Positions 32,051-44,600 of a stretch of DNA of 64,000 bases are shown in pieces. Numbering within the stretch: position 1 is the stretch's first letter; each line of letters starts with the position of its first letter. Position numbers and translations under genes: made by a program. The stretch comes from Haberlea rhodopensis. Lineage: Eukaryota; Streptophyta; Magnoliopsida; Lamiales; Gesneriaceae. The stretch is taken from contig CAJQUN010000024.1 of the NCBI GenBank assembly GCA_907163345.1, forward strand, positions 5,642,001-5,706,000, in the 5' to 3' direction. The notes beneath the pieces were generated by a model. That model worked only from the letters and a program-made list of their open reading frames with translations, was not told where the DNA came from and made no database searches.

Positions 32051-34400
32051 ACGATCCTTTATGTAATTAACTGTGTACCTGTCTGTTGGGTTGATGGAAT
32101 TTTAATTTTGTGGCATTGGAACAAGGTATCGGCTAAACTGAAATAAACGGGAGCCACGCAAGTACGTATCTGTGACAAAGTTGAGTCTTGTGAGTTACCT
32201 GGGCAGTCAGTCATCATTGTCAGGTTTCTATGTACCATTTTAGAATCCTTACATTTAGTTTTAAATTTCTAAAGGGACAAACGAAAAATTATGTGGATAT
32301 AAAGTGAAAAGTAGAGGAGAGTTGACTTATTGTGATTATTAAATAAATTAATAATTAATAATATAGTGTCTTTAGGATTCATATACACATACATTTTAAT
32401 AATTAATTTAATCCCATCTAATTCTCTTAATCATTGCATATGACCGTTCCACTTCTAAATTTTCACTTGCTTTTAATTTTTACAGGAGTAACATGAAATG
32501 TAATTATTAGAAATGATATAATTTTGATTTTGATTTATTATTTTTTGAGAAATATATTTTATTAAATTTATGAAGTTTGTGAAAAACAGTAAGTATTGAT
32601 TTAGAAATTATGAGGGATTTTCATTTTAATTTTGATTTATTATTTTTTGAGAAATACACTATATTAAATTTAAAGTCTATTTATGTTAACTAATATATTT
32701 AACTATTGTTATCTTTCACATCCTAAGTCTTATCATCTTCCAGCAGCTAGTAATATGGAGGGATAATAAATTAACATAATAATTTTATAACTTGAAGCTA
32801 AAAAAGAAGGTATTTATGTTATCATCTAATCTTTTAATTGGTATTTTTTTTAATTCAATTAGCATCTTTAAATATTATCGTATTTATTGTTTACTTCGTA
32901 CATTTTATTATAATTTATTTTAATAGTTTTAATATTATTTATTAAATAGTAATTATTAATTAGGTTGAGCAATTTAAGATAACAATTTTGTAACTTAAAA
33001 CTTATTTAGCATGGGAATATGAAGAGTCGTGAGCTATGATGTCTTTTTCCCGCACTATTTAATGGTTGATCCCTTAAATTTTCTTAACTAATGAACGTAT
33101 ATGGCAATAAAAATAAATTGAATTAAAGGGGAAACATAATAACTTGTCTATTATTGAAATAGGGAGTTTTTTTATGGGCCACATTACCTTCATAATTTCA
33201 TCATCAATGCAGGCCCAATTTTGTGAGCTCTTAGTGCTAATTGAACTATAAGCTCTTGGCTAATACGCTTCATGTAGTTTGAATCACTGGATGAGGTGAA
33301 CCCAATCCCACATTAGTCTACTCATTCAATAGTTATATCTATATTGGGAGTAACATTCATGTTATGGTTGTCAGCTGATATTTTAATTTCAGTTTGGGAT
33401 GAATATGCGTTCTTCTACTTTTTTGGCCTTTTGATCTACTTTCATTATTATACAATATTATATTTATGTTCAACAGTTTTGCATATTTGTTATGTTATTT
33501 TTTAAAAAAAATTAGATAACAACTTAGTTATGATTATTTTAAATTTCTTATGCCACCTAAAATTCTTTAGGTTTTCGAAATTGAAATGTCGAAAGGACGA
33601 TTCCAGTGAATAGTTATTCCACTGCCAAAGGCCTAATTAATATCATGAATGCTTGGATCAGAAATCGCTAATAATGCATCTTACTGACATCACTCTCCAA
33701 ATAGTAAGAGCATTGTCGTAGTTTGTAATTGGGGACTTCTTACAGGTTATAACCAGAATTAGGATTTTCTTTTTTTAAAAAGATTGGTCAGATTTTGTGG
33801 TAAAGCTGTTTGTTTATTTTGTGCAGTAGCTGAATTGATTACAAAATTTGTAATATTTCGTTCTCTATAAATTATTGTACACAATGAAGAAAAGAGTGAA
33901 AAACAAGTATTTCACAAACCTAATAAAAAAAGTGGTGTTTTTCTGTATCTTACACATGATATCTATTCGTCATGTTCTTTATATCCGGAGATTAAGCTCC
34001 ATAAGCATCAATATAGCTAACAGTAGGAATAATCAAATTCTAGGAAGATATAATATTTTGATTAATAGAAGAAGCGATAAATAATATTCATCCAATGCAA
34101 ATATAGCTGTAATTGATTATGTTTGAAAGACAACTCTGGTTGATGAATTTGATTCCATTTGATTTGGTATAAAATGAGATTAAAATGAGATTTTGAGTAC
34201 TGAAAGCTAAATTAAAAAATAAACATTATGGCTTTGATACCCGTTAATGCTATAATTATGAGTTATTAGATGTTTATAAATGACTTGCAAGTGATAGACT
34301 AAATATTGCAAATCCCAACACCAACAATCTTATAAAGTGAAGATGTTAACATTAAAATCTGGTCGAAATCTTTTTATTGTGGCGAAACCTAGCAAGAAAA
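32051..34400. other. AT-rich intergenic region
   Basis: About 2.3 kb without a recognisable gene. A block with TTTTGATTTATTATTTTTTG is duplicated at about 32525 and 32628. Confidence 0.5.
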
Positions 34401-34430
34401 AACATGTTGTAGCTTGATATGTACAGGAAT

Positions 34431-34870
34431 TTAAATGTTCCAATAAACTTCTGTGCAACTTGAGATGAGGTGGTGGGATTCATCAATCTCAAAAAGAACT
34501 AACATAATAATATACCAAATTAAGCTTTGTAGCACAGCTATCTGAGCCAGGAGTATTGCTGCTTCGTCCCCATACATCGCTCTTAATAGTGGGATTCCTA
34601 AGGTTTTTGGCAATGTCGACAAGGAAAGACACGTTACGACCCAACTCGGATCTTATTTTGGCAATAATCGCGAGTATGATGAAAGCAAGAAGCTTTTGAA
34701 CGAAATCAGCTGAAACAAGTTCCGTGTTCATTTTGAAAGGATTGTTTGATGAAATCACCTTTAAGGATAAAAGTGGAATAGAAATGTTTGCTACGAACTT
34801 GTTGATACCGGCACAGTGATCTGGCGTAAAAAGCTTCCACCATTTTATAGATAGATATGCTGCAATTAGG
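34431..34870 (-). pseudogene. PIN auxin efflux carrier pseudogene, N-terminal part
   Basis: Read on the minus strand: AAYLSIKWWKLFTPDHCAGI NKFVA (about 34860-34790), then VISSNNPFKMNTELVSADFV QKLLAF, then after a frame change STLPKTLGIPLLRAMYGDEA and ILLAQIAVLQSLIWY. These follow, in order, the first membrane segments of PIN auxin carriers (WWK-FTPDQC-GIN, ISSN-PY-MN, GIPLL-AMYG). PIN proteins export auxin across membranes; sequence choices such as YKMN/LLAQI recall the short PIN5/PIN8 type (inference). It lacks the start codon, has at least one frameshift near 34620, lost residues before GIPLL, and has no central loop or C-terminal half. Confidence 0.85.
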
Positions 34871-35638
34871 ACAACATATTATTGCAGAAATTACAGGAAG
34901 TCATCGCGGCTAGTCTAATCATTACTTGGATTAGTCGAGAGTGAAATTGTTTCCTATTCATATTGTGAAATACCTTTGTATTGCATATCTTGGTTGATTT
35001 CTGGGCTATGGAAGGAATAGGTGGTAGATTACCTCTTTTCAGAGAATCTTTATGTGTTATATTGCATATCTTCCTTTAAACGAGTTTCTTGGCAGATCAT
35101 ATTACTTAATCACGATGATCTTTAGAAAATCCAATTCTAGTGGTTATACCCGTTATGATTGAATTAAAGCAAGCCTAGATTAGCAGGTTTAAATGTAGTA
35201 AACCACTTTGAGAATATTGTTAAGGGGAAAGAGCAACGGGAGAATAGAGAAGTGAATTGCAAGAGAAGTAAATGAGAATTTGAGCAAATAACTATGGTGA
35301 AGAAAGAATTCTGCCTATGTATGTCAACAGTTGAGAATAAGTGTTGAGCTAAATGCTTTTTAGGTCTTTCCTTTTTCCTCTACGAAAACGAATTATCAAA
35401 GCTTTGAAAATTTCATGTCTCATATTTCTCCCTTCTCCACCATCTTCAACTTTTATGTTCTCATATCTCAGGAGTTGGACTGCAGACACGAGCTTGAATA
35501 GCAGCACACTTCAGTTCAACTGAAAAAAAATAAAAAAGTAAAAGATTTTCGGCTTGAATTTCTAACAGGGTTTTTTTATTTTATTTTTTGTACATAAACA
35601 GAATTTATATTAATAACACGATAAGTACAACGAAGAAA
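34871..35638. other. Intergenic, nothing recognised
   Basis: No exon of the PIN type or LRR type could be traced through this stretch. Confidence 0.4.
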
Positions 35639-35769
35639 CTACCGAAGCTTACAAGACACGAGAAAACACCCAGAAAGCAACAACAAATACAAGTACCAAG
35701 CTTTGACGGTGACTAACACACGGCAATTATAAGACATACTAAAATGACTAATGGTAGAGTGATTTATAT

Positions 35770-35990
35770 CTGAACCACCAGACCGTGAGCTGAAACAGGC
35801 AGGGACTATCAGAGCTTTTATATTATTTAAACATCCTAAAATACACTTTATATTCACTTTTCCCCAGCATATATAATTCATTGAAATATCCAGCACATTT
35901 AGTTCAGAAAGAGAGACAAAAGAAAGAGGAATCATGCCTTGAAGCTTCTTTCCATGAAGATCAACCATTTTCGTGTAAAAATGAGGACAG
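35770..35990 (-). pseudogene. Leucine-rich-repeat receptor relic
   Basis: The minus frame contains VDLHGKKLQGMIPLSFVSLS followed by ELNVLDISMNY, one and a half plant extracellular LRR units (LxGxIPxxxxxLxxLxxLDISxN). Upstream bases give a partial LRTLRLSS-type unit in a neighbouring frame. No signal peptide, further repeats or kinase domain is near, so this is a fragment of an LRR receptor-like gene. Confidence 0.65.
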
Positions 35991-36310
35991 TCTCAGTGTT
36001 CTTGAGTTCTCAACCAAAGACCAAAGTTCTTGTAACACCTTGGAAACGAACGATAAATATATATTTCACACCCACATAATCAAGTTGAAAATATCTGATA
36101 TAATACTGTATTTTGTGCATATTCACGCAAATAGAGGGATATTCACGCAATATGCATAATTATCAATGCCTAATGGTAAAACTTAACAAGAGAAGACGTA
36201 AATAGAAACTGACAGATTCCTTAACCAAAATGATCTCAAATAACCCACAAATGAAATATAACGTCTCCAGTCACCCGAAATAATAGAAAAATATTCCTAT
36301 TTCTTTCGCC

Positions 36311-36711
36311 TCAAAACCTAAGCTTATAGAAAAACCAACGATTCTTCCGAGTCTTACACCTCTCATCGAACATGGACTTGATCTCCTTACAAGCAGTCAC
36401 CTTCTTGTCACGTGACACGAGCGCATCAGGGGGGACAGTGTCTTTGAGATCGACATCGAGCGTGTACCTCGTGGGCATAAGGTGATTGTAGTTGATGAGC
36501 TTGATGAAGGCCTTCACGAGTGACTTCTTGGCCTGCTTCTTGGCAGAGTCCTTGCGGATGACCTTGCTAGGGTATTTGGCCGTGCCTGTCTCGAGTCCCG
36601 TCGTCGTAGTTCTTCACATTTGTGGCTTTGTGACCAGCAAACCGCCCCTGCAGAAGGATCACCACCTTGTTCGGCTTCAGGAACTTCACCGTTATATGTA
36701 TGTTTCACCAT
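36311..36711 (-). pseudogene. RPL27: Ribosomal protein eL27 (RPL27) pseudogene
   Basis: Minus strand. The first part (36690-36590) reads KFLKPNKVVILLQGRFAGHK and ATNVKNYDDGTRDR, followed after a gap of about nine missing residues and a frame shift by AKYPSKVIRKDSAKKQAKKS (36570-36510) and FIKLINYNHLMPTRYTLDVD to the family's usual end NRWFFYKLRF. eL27 is a 135-residue component of the large cytosolic ribosomal subunit. The start region is also altered (extra bases after ATGGTGAAA). The lack of introns would fit a retrocopy, but the parent gene's structure is not visible here. Confidence 0.9.
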
Positions 36712-37427
36712 TAATGTAGGTCGACACCTAACGATATCTCACGTGCAACATTCAGTTTGGTTCTGCTTCCGATGGCTTCATAATTGAGTTGATTTGTAAA
36801 ATATTCATAGTCAAATTTATTGAATAAGTGAAAGGAAGTTAAAAGGCTATTTTAAAAAAAAAAGAAACATTTGAAGGATGTATTTGAAATTTAATGTTAT
36901 TTTTAAAAATTAAGTTAAGATCAAAATTCGTTATAATAATTTATGGAGGCCTTTTTAGAAAATTCCTCTGACCCTCTTAGGCCTCTAATAACACCCTCAA
37001 CCCAATATGTTTACTTCTTGGCTTATATATTATCTCATCCTCCGTAATCAGCGGGTAATATTGACTACATGCCTTCACCTCTACTCTTGCATGTATTTTT
37101 TTTAAAAAGTCCCAACTTGTGATTAATCCTGTACCACCAGTTATTAATAGAATTTATCTTCACTGCTAGTGTTTCAACCATTGGAAGCAAGTGGTTACCC
37201 TCTATCATCGCAATGGTTGTATCATCAAACAATTCTTTATTTAAAACAAATTGTTACAGCATAATCACACATTCTTAAATTTTGTTCTATTTTCAAAAAA
37301 GTAAGAATCCCTAGTGTATTGAGTGTGGTTCGGTCTGGACAAGTAGATCACAGGGTCTGAACCCGAAGATCCTTAGGGTTCGGCCCCGTTCCAGACCGGT
37401 GACATTCAAAAAAAGAAAGAAAAATTA
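36712..37427. promoter_or_regulatory. Upstream region of the pectate lyase gene
   Basis: AT-rich, with a TATA-like TTATATATTA at about 37024. A GC-richer inverted repeat at 37328-37402 (GGTTCGGTCTGGAC facing GTTCCAGACC, with an inner GGGTCTGAACCC / GGGTTCGGCCCC pair) could form a hairpin in the leader or mark a small inserted element. Which one, if any, drives transcription cannot be decided by eye. Confidence 0.4.
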
Positions 37428-39364
37428 ATGCATATGGCTAGCGCAGGATATAGCAAGATGCGCGGCATCAAATTTAACTCGCTGATCGTCTTGTTTTATG
37501 CTTTTGCTTCGATTGTTCCCACCCTGAGAGCTAATTTTGCAGAGTTTGATGAGTTCTGGCAGAGGCGAGCGGCCGAGGCCTGGAATCGAACCCTGGAATC
37601 TTACGAGCCAGAACCACATAAAATAGTCAGCCACTTGAATATGAATGTCCACAGGTATCAGTTTTGCCTACATGCATCCAGTTCTATTCGGCTGTATGCA
37701 TCGTTCATCATATATTTCTCCAAGTTATGCATCCTCTTTCAAAAAACTTTTGCATGCACTACTCTTGGAAAATATAAACGAAACAAACCAATTTTCAAAA
37801 TCTAAAATATATCAAAAATACTTTCAAATAATAAAACAAGAAGTAGTAGGGATAGATGAATCAGGAACAGTCATGTCCTTAAACGAAATATTTATTTGTC
37901 CGACAGAGAGCGAGGCTATGTTCTTTAAAGTTTTAATGAACACGTAATTTTTTAAATATATTATATTTGACAGTTTTTGTGTGTATAAAATTATCCATGT
38001 TTTCAGGACACTGAATGAAATGGGCCTGGACCATTTGAGCTCAAATAACAGCACGAGAAGGCAGCTAGGAAAGAGTTCCTACAGTGGTCCATGCCAGGCC
38101 ACCAATCCCATCGACAGGTGCTGGAGGTGCCAGCCCAATTGGGCCACCAACCGATTCCGGCTCGCCGACTGTGGGTTAGGCTTTGGATACAAGGCTAAGG
38201 GCGGAAAGAATGGAAAATTCTATGTGGTGACTGACTCCTCAGACAGTGACGTTGTGAACCCGAAACCAGGGACTCTACGGCATGCAGTGGTCCAGAAGGA
38301 GCCACTTTGGATCATATTCGAGCGCGACATGATCATCAGGCTCTCGCAGGAGCTGATCATGGAGAGCAACAAGACCATCGATGCTCGTGGGGCCAGGGTT
38401 CACATCGCTCATGGCGCGGGGATCACAATCCAGTTCGTGAGAAATGTGATCATACATGGGTTGAGGATTCATGATATTGTTCAAGGGAGTGGTGGCTTGG
38501 TGAGGGATTCTGTGGATCATTTCGGGTTAAGGACGAGGAGCGATGGCGACGGGATTTCGATTTTCGGGTCCCAGGATATTTGGATTGATCATGTATCAAT
38601 GACAAATTGCTACGACGGGCTAATAGATGCGATCCAGGGCTCGACTGGCATCACCATCTCCAACGGCCACTTCACCGATCACAACGAGGTAACGTAACCA
38701 TCACAAAACGCATAAAATATCGTTAATATATATATTTTTAATTCAGAAAAAGATATTAGACTTGTTATAGACAAGACTGAATCTTCTTCTGTCGCGTGCA
38801 GGCAATGCTTTTCGGGGCGAGCGACAGCTACTCTCCCGACGAGAAAATGCAGATAACGGTAGCATTCAACCACTTTGGTAAGAGAATGGTGCAGAGAATG
38901 CCAAGGTGCAGATGGGGTTACGTCCATGTTGTCAACAATGACTACACACACTGGAATATGTATGCCATTGGTGGTAGCCAACACCCTACCATTATCAGCC
39001 AGGGAAACCGATTCATCGCCCCTCCCGAAAACCCTTACGCCAAGGAGGTACACAGAAGTTACACGTAATTACCTTAATCTTGCAAACGATAAACATTTCT
39101 TCTAATTAATTGTGGTTTTGAATAAATGAAATGTAGGTGACAAAGAGAGAATATTCACCAGAGTCAGTGTGGAAACAGTGGACATGGAGATCAGAGGGTG
39201 ATCTTTTCTTGAGAGGTGCATTCTTTGTTCAATCTGGAGACCCAAACTGGTCAAGCAAACATCCCGAGAAATACGATAAGTTATCGGCTGCTCCTGCAAC
39301 GCACGTAGCAGAAATGACCAAGTTTGCTGGTTGGATCAACTGCAAGCCGGGGATACCATGTTAG
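37428..39364 (+). CDS. Pectate lyase (PL1 family), 460 aa, 4 exons
   Basis: Exons 37428-37654, 38007-38688, 38802-39047 and 39137-39364 splice at GT/AG sites and keep one frame (1383 nt). The enzyme cleaves de-esterified homogalacturonan in the cell wall by beta-elimination, needing calcium. The N-terminus has a hydrophobic signal (FNSLIVLFYAFASIVPTLRA) followed by FAEFDEFWQRRAAEAWNRT, the pectate lyase N-terminal region typical of the pollen LAT56/LAT59-like branch. The core begins GPCQATNPIDRCWRC. Catalytic-region motifs are IWIDHVSM, FTDHNEAMLFG and QRMPRCRWGYVHVVNNDY. It ends FAGWINCKPGIPC, close to the usual C-terminal cysteine. Length is normal. A second ATG two codons in is an alternative start. 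No defect seen; pollen expression is inference from the family branch. Confidence 0.93.
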
Positions 39365-40580
39365 AAATTATATTCATCATGCATGTGACCATATAAAAAA
39401 CTAATGTCCGGTTGGCTATATCTTTTGGGAGTAATGGTAAAGCAACAGATCGATCAAGAAAAGGGAGAAAGAAAAAGAATTATGGGCAATGCCATTTTCT
39501 GTATGAATCATTAATTATTATTATTTTTGTTTTTGTAACTGTTAAGTTAATTAATTTTTATGAATAGAGTAGTTTGTATTGACCTATTTCGAATTTTTGT
39601 GAGTTTTTTTTTTCTTTTTTTTAATGATATTTTTTGAATTTCGTCGGTATATTTCATTTATTTTATAAATGAATAACATGGAAGAGGAATTAATAAATAG
39701 TACAGTTGCTTAAGGTCATATAGATTGTTTTCAGTTTGATTCAAATCATATATAAAACTTAAGCTTTGTCGCTTATGCAACAACAATCTTTATCAATATA
39801 CAACAAAGGGAGATTCTTCTAAACATAATTTTGTAGTTTTTTCAGGTTCCTATATTGTTTTATTTTGTATATTTAAAATATTAATTTTTTTATTTATCTT
39901 CTCCTCTATTTGGTTAGGCCACTTGTTCGAATTATTTTTAAGAGTTATCTTCGTACGTGCATGCACTATATAATATTATTATTTTTAACTAAAATATGAT
40001 GTGAAGGAAACACGAATGGGTATGAGGAAGACGTAAGTAAATGGATTCAAACATCGATTCGATTGGATTGGATTGGATTGAACTCTTAATCCTGGTAATA
40101 ATGGGCTTGTTTCTCTGTTTCAAAAAGATGTTCAAATCCCGCGACACCATCAATGGACAAAAGTAGAAAATTTAGCATTGTTCACTTACCTCAGATGGTG
40201 ATGAATGATTCAAACTGCTCGAGACATATCGTGCTGCTGCAACAATCAATCTCAATTGACATTTCAATGTCTAAGTGTTCGAACATCTAATGTAGATATA
40301 ATCTACAACAAATTAAACACGACGGAAACTGGATATTTTGGGATTTTTTTTTCTAAATCATGGAATTAGCATCGCTTTCCATCATTCGTTATCAGACGCT
40401 GATTTTTGTATATCGTTATAAACTAAATAAATTGATCAATAATTATATGCAACTAGTTTTAGCATACACCTAGAGGATACAAGGCTCGGACAGTAACCCT
40501 AGAAAGTAGCATATATAACGGGGAAGAGAGAATACAAATTTATCTTGTGAACTATTATACAATTAGTTTTAGTTTTACCG
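39365..40580. other. Intergenic, 3' flank of the pectate lyase gene
   Basis: AT-rich, no gene. A GATTG pentamer run lies at about 40060-40080. Confidence 0.45.
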
Positions 40581-41338
40581 TTGGTCAATTTTTTCCTAAT
40601 TTGATTGAAATAACATTTTAAACAACTAATTTTAACAATCTTTTTTTAAAAAAAGACTATGCTACTGTAATTTAATAGAAAAAAATAATGATTAACTCTT
40701 TTTTTTTAAAATGATTCACATCTTGCTATAAATTGAAAAAATAATATTTGAAGTTTCAAATAAGAAAAGAGTTCCAAACTTTTATGCATGCACCTCCGCA
40801 CAAGTGGGCACATCAACAACAAATTAAAGATATATTTTTTCCTAGTCGGTTCAGGCTAAACCCGGTCATAAAAAAATTAGTTTTTCTAAAATAAAAATTT
40901 AAATTTTTAAGGAATAGTAAGTAATGAATAGTAACTCTTGCTCTATATATTATACATTATACATATATAATAAGTGACTAAGCTTTACTATTCATTACTA
41001 TAGTAATGAATAGTAAAGTACTATTCATTATTATTATTTTTTTATTTTTTTTAATAACATTCTTTTTTGTTTTTAAATATTGTTGATGCTTGTGTTTGGC
41101 CTGAACCGATTAGGAAAAAATATATTTTAATCGATTTATGTACGCAACTTCAAATGTTATTTTTTAAGTTTATATAGTAAGATGAATATCATTTTTTTTT
41201 AAAAAAAGATAGAGTAGTCATTTGGTTATTTTTTTTCCCATTCAATTATTATAGCATAGTCGTTTTTTAAAAAAAATTGTTAAAATCGATCATTTGAATT
41301 ATTATATTTTTCGATGAAATCAGGAAAAAATTGACCAA
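40581..41338. mobile_element. Foldback element (MITE-like), 758 bp
   Basis: The left end TTGGTCAATTTTTTCCTAAT mirrors the right end, which closes GGAAAAAATTGACCAA. The symmetry continues inward: ACTATGCTAC against AGCATAGTC, TTTTTCCTAGTCGGTTCAGGC (about 40840) against GCCTGAACCGATTAGGAAAA (about 41098), and a central palindrome at ATTCATTACTATAGTAATGA. Nearly the whole length can fold on itself. No coding sequence. I could not find a clear target duplication, so the family (Mutator-like or hAT) is undecided. Confidence 0.8.
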
Positions 41339-41610
41339 CATGCTGGTACCTGGCACCGCAAATTGTGCGGTGCCCAAAAAAAACTAGTAATATTATACCA
41401 AAGAAATTGTGCATAATAAATAATAGTTTATCCTAACTTTGATTTGATTGCATTAGGCAACAAAAACTAGTATATATATATCTCCTCATTTTCAAAAAGT
41501 TCCCTATTACGAGCCATCCAAATGGGAAAAAAGAGTTGCATGTGACATTAGAATGCGACGCCTTGGCATTTGATAACTAAAAAATACATCCCCATGTATG
41601 ACAGTACATA
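41339..41610. other. 3' flank of the GUF1 gene
   Basis: Short AT-rich interval containing GGTACCTGGCACCG (a small palindrome) next to the foldback element, then the likely 3' untranslated region of the minus-strand gene. Confidence 0.4.
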
Positions 41611-44600
41611 TCATGAACCCTTCAGTAGCTCGTGAAAGGCCTCCTGTGGTATGTCAACAGAGCCAACACGTTTCATGCGCTTCTTCCCTTCCTTTTGCTT
41701 TTCCAACAATTTCCTCTTCCTAGTAACATCACCGCCATAGCATTTTGCAAGAACGTTTTTCCTCATTGCTGATACCCTAAAATTATGTTACCACCAGACG
41801 AAGAGTCTTAGGCTTACGTAAAATGGAAATTTAGAATAAAACAGGAATCATCTAAATGATAACACATCCTAAATTCTATAAAAATAATAAAACAGGAATC
41901 ATCTAAATGATAACACATCCTAAATTCTATAAAAATAGTGACAAGTTGGAGTTGTCAAACAACTGTTGAAAATTGAAGAGCAGTAGTACCACAAGAAGTT
42001 GAGAATCGGATTAACAAAAAAAGACATAAAATTAAGAATTTTTATAAAAGGATATCTCAAAACAACTACTCACGTTTCCCTGGCAATGACCTTTGACCCA
42101 ATAGCAGCTTGGATGGTTATCTCAAACATTTGCCTGTCCAACAACGTACTAAGACGGTCTCCGCAACAAAACACAAATCAAATAGAATGGCAAATGATAT
42201 TGATCATTACCTGTCAATGAATTTCTTCAGCTTCTCCACCAGTTCACGGCCGACTCTTTGGGCCTTTGATCTGTGAAGTATAGTGGCCATAGCATCAACT
42301 GGTTGTCCATTTAACAGGACATCAAGTTTCACCAAGTCGGAGGCCTGATAACTGTCAAAAGAACCAGTTGATGACATCTAATTCTATTTAAGGACAGCTT
42401 ATCTTAAAGCCAGTGAGAATAAGAGCTATCTGAGAGGTGCAAGGGAGAAGAGCGCTAATACTTACTCTGCTTCCTCATAATCAAAAGATGCATATCCTGA
42501 AGTTATACTCTTTAGTTCATTGTAGAAGTCAACAACAATTTCCCTCAAAGGTAATCGATATTTCATGAAAGCTCTCTGACTGCATCAATATAAAATCCAG
42601 AGCTAATTACCCGTAAAAACAAGAGAAAAACAGTTGATCCAGAGCACATAAGATGAAATATTAATGGTGTGCAACCTTCAGGACCAAAATGAGTGCCACA
42701 CTTATTATCTAGTTAATCATCAGTCTCTCCAGCTCAGGAGAATCTAGTAATTTTATATATTCAGAATTACCGAACCAAACCAAAGCCAGATTCAAGTTAA
42801 GTATTCACTATTATCATAGAGTAGGATGGAAAGAATCTTTTCAGAGGATACTTTCAGTAAATATAATCCTTTGTCAGGCTTCCAGGGTTCAATAGCGAAA
42901 CAGCAAGACATTTACCACATTCAAATAAATCACCTGTCAATAAAAGAGTACTCTAACTGCTCTCCTCGCCGTTCAGAACACAGTGTTATAATGGCACCAA
43001 CATACCTTCAATCAAAAGAAGATGTTAAAATATACTTAATGATTAATTCATAGCCCAGATATTTTTCAATGATAATAATGATGTGTTACTCGTCACATGA
43101 AACTTTTTTCCAGAAAATGTAGAGCCTGAGAGCTTACTCACTAGGAATTATAATAGTTGCTATTACAGCTGGTTCCCAACAAGCTGTCACTCGTTGTTTC
43201 GGATTTGAAGGCAATGTAGCAGGGTTTTGAATATGTATTTTTCTATTCAAAAGAGAAAAAACTATCAGTTGCTTTTAAATCATAAATAAAGTAACATTGT
43301 ACAAGCCACTTACCTGCCATCGGAATACTCAAAAATATATGGCACGGTAGGAACAGTAGAAATCACATGAGCTCCATGTTCCTATTTGCACAACACAAAA
43401 ATAAATGCCAAGAATTGAAGGTATTCCAATTGTCAACACATAAAAAAGTCTGTGGTGGTGCTACTTCATCGCATGCAAATAAAAAAAAACAAAAGGATTT
43501 GCATAGAGACTCATGATGACAAAATTCCTGTGCTTTTCATTCTTTCTTGGCAGATGATAATGTTAAGTGTACTAGAGCATTGCTTTCCTTATTCCTTCTC
43601 AAGAACATGGATGAATAAAATATTTTCACATTCAAAAAATAAGTGAAATAATCCAACTCATGAAAAGCAAGTACCGAGTATATCCTTCACTGTAACTCAC
43701 ACATATCCACCAACAGTATAGTAATTGTGAAAGATACTATTTGGAAAGGATAAATATCCTGAGAAATCTGATAGTAGTAGTATGTTAACACATGAGATTT
43801 TCTATAAACAACATTCAATGGCAGTCTCTAATGGAAGTTAATTGATGAATTGTATATGAATGTTACTTCAGTTTCTGCAAAACGTACAAAAGTAAAATAC
43901 TATACCTGCTCAAGACGTTGATGAAAAACATCCATATGGAGCAAGCCAAGGAAACCGCATCTGTTGGAAACTAGAAGTTGTCAAAACTAGAACTAATACA
44001 TAGAGCCTTTTAACAACCGCTGCATGTTACCCTCACCTGAAGCCCGAGCCAAGTGCTGTGCTACTCTCTTTGGTAACGGAAACACTAGCGTCATTGCAAG
44101 TTAATCTTTCAATGGCATGATTAAGAGCTTCAAAATCAGATCCATCAGCAGGATATAGACCAGAAAATACCATATGTTTTACTGGCTTGAAACCTTTCAA
44201 CATTAATAACCACCTCAAATTAAAGAATGACCTAAGTACATAAGATATAGTGGTAAATTCCTATAGCATGTTAAATATATCATAAAAGTGGTGCGACCCG
44301 AGTAATCAGATAAAATTTAATTACAAAAATACAAATAATTCATAAAATGTTAACTTCCAACTATAAATATACAAGTTCATATTTAAAACATAAATACGGT
44401 AAAAACTCCACCTGGAAGAGGATCTACAGTGCTTCGTGTATGATAGAGAGTATCTCCAACGCGTGCTTCTTTGGTTGAACGCATACCGCTGACGACATAT
44501 CCAACTTGCCCTGTAAAAAGGACTCCAGTCTGGGTGAGCTCAGGATGCATGATTCCAACATCCAAAACTTCATAAGAGCGGCCAGTTGCAGCAGATGAAA

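Noticed and set aside
35881..36159. Plus-strand open frame of 92 codons
   Set aside because: It overlaps the minus-strand LRR relic and has no recognisable domain.
36311..36711. Functional eL27 gene
   Set aside because: An internal deletion of about nine codons plus a frameshift and an altered start make the full protein impossible from this copy.
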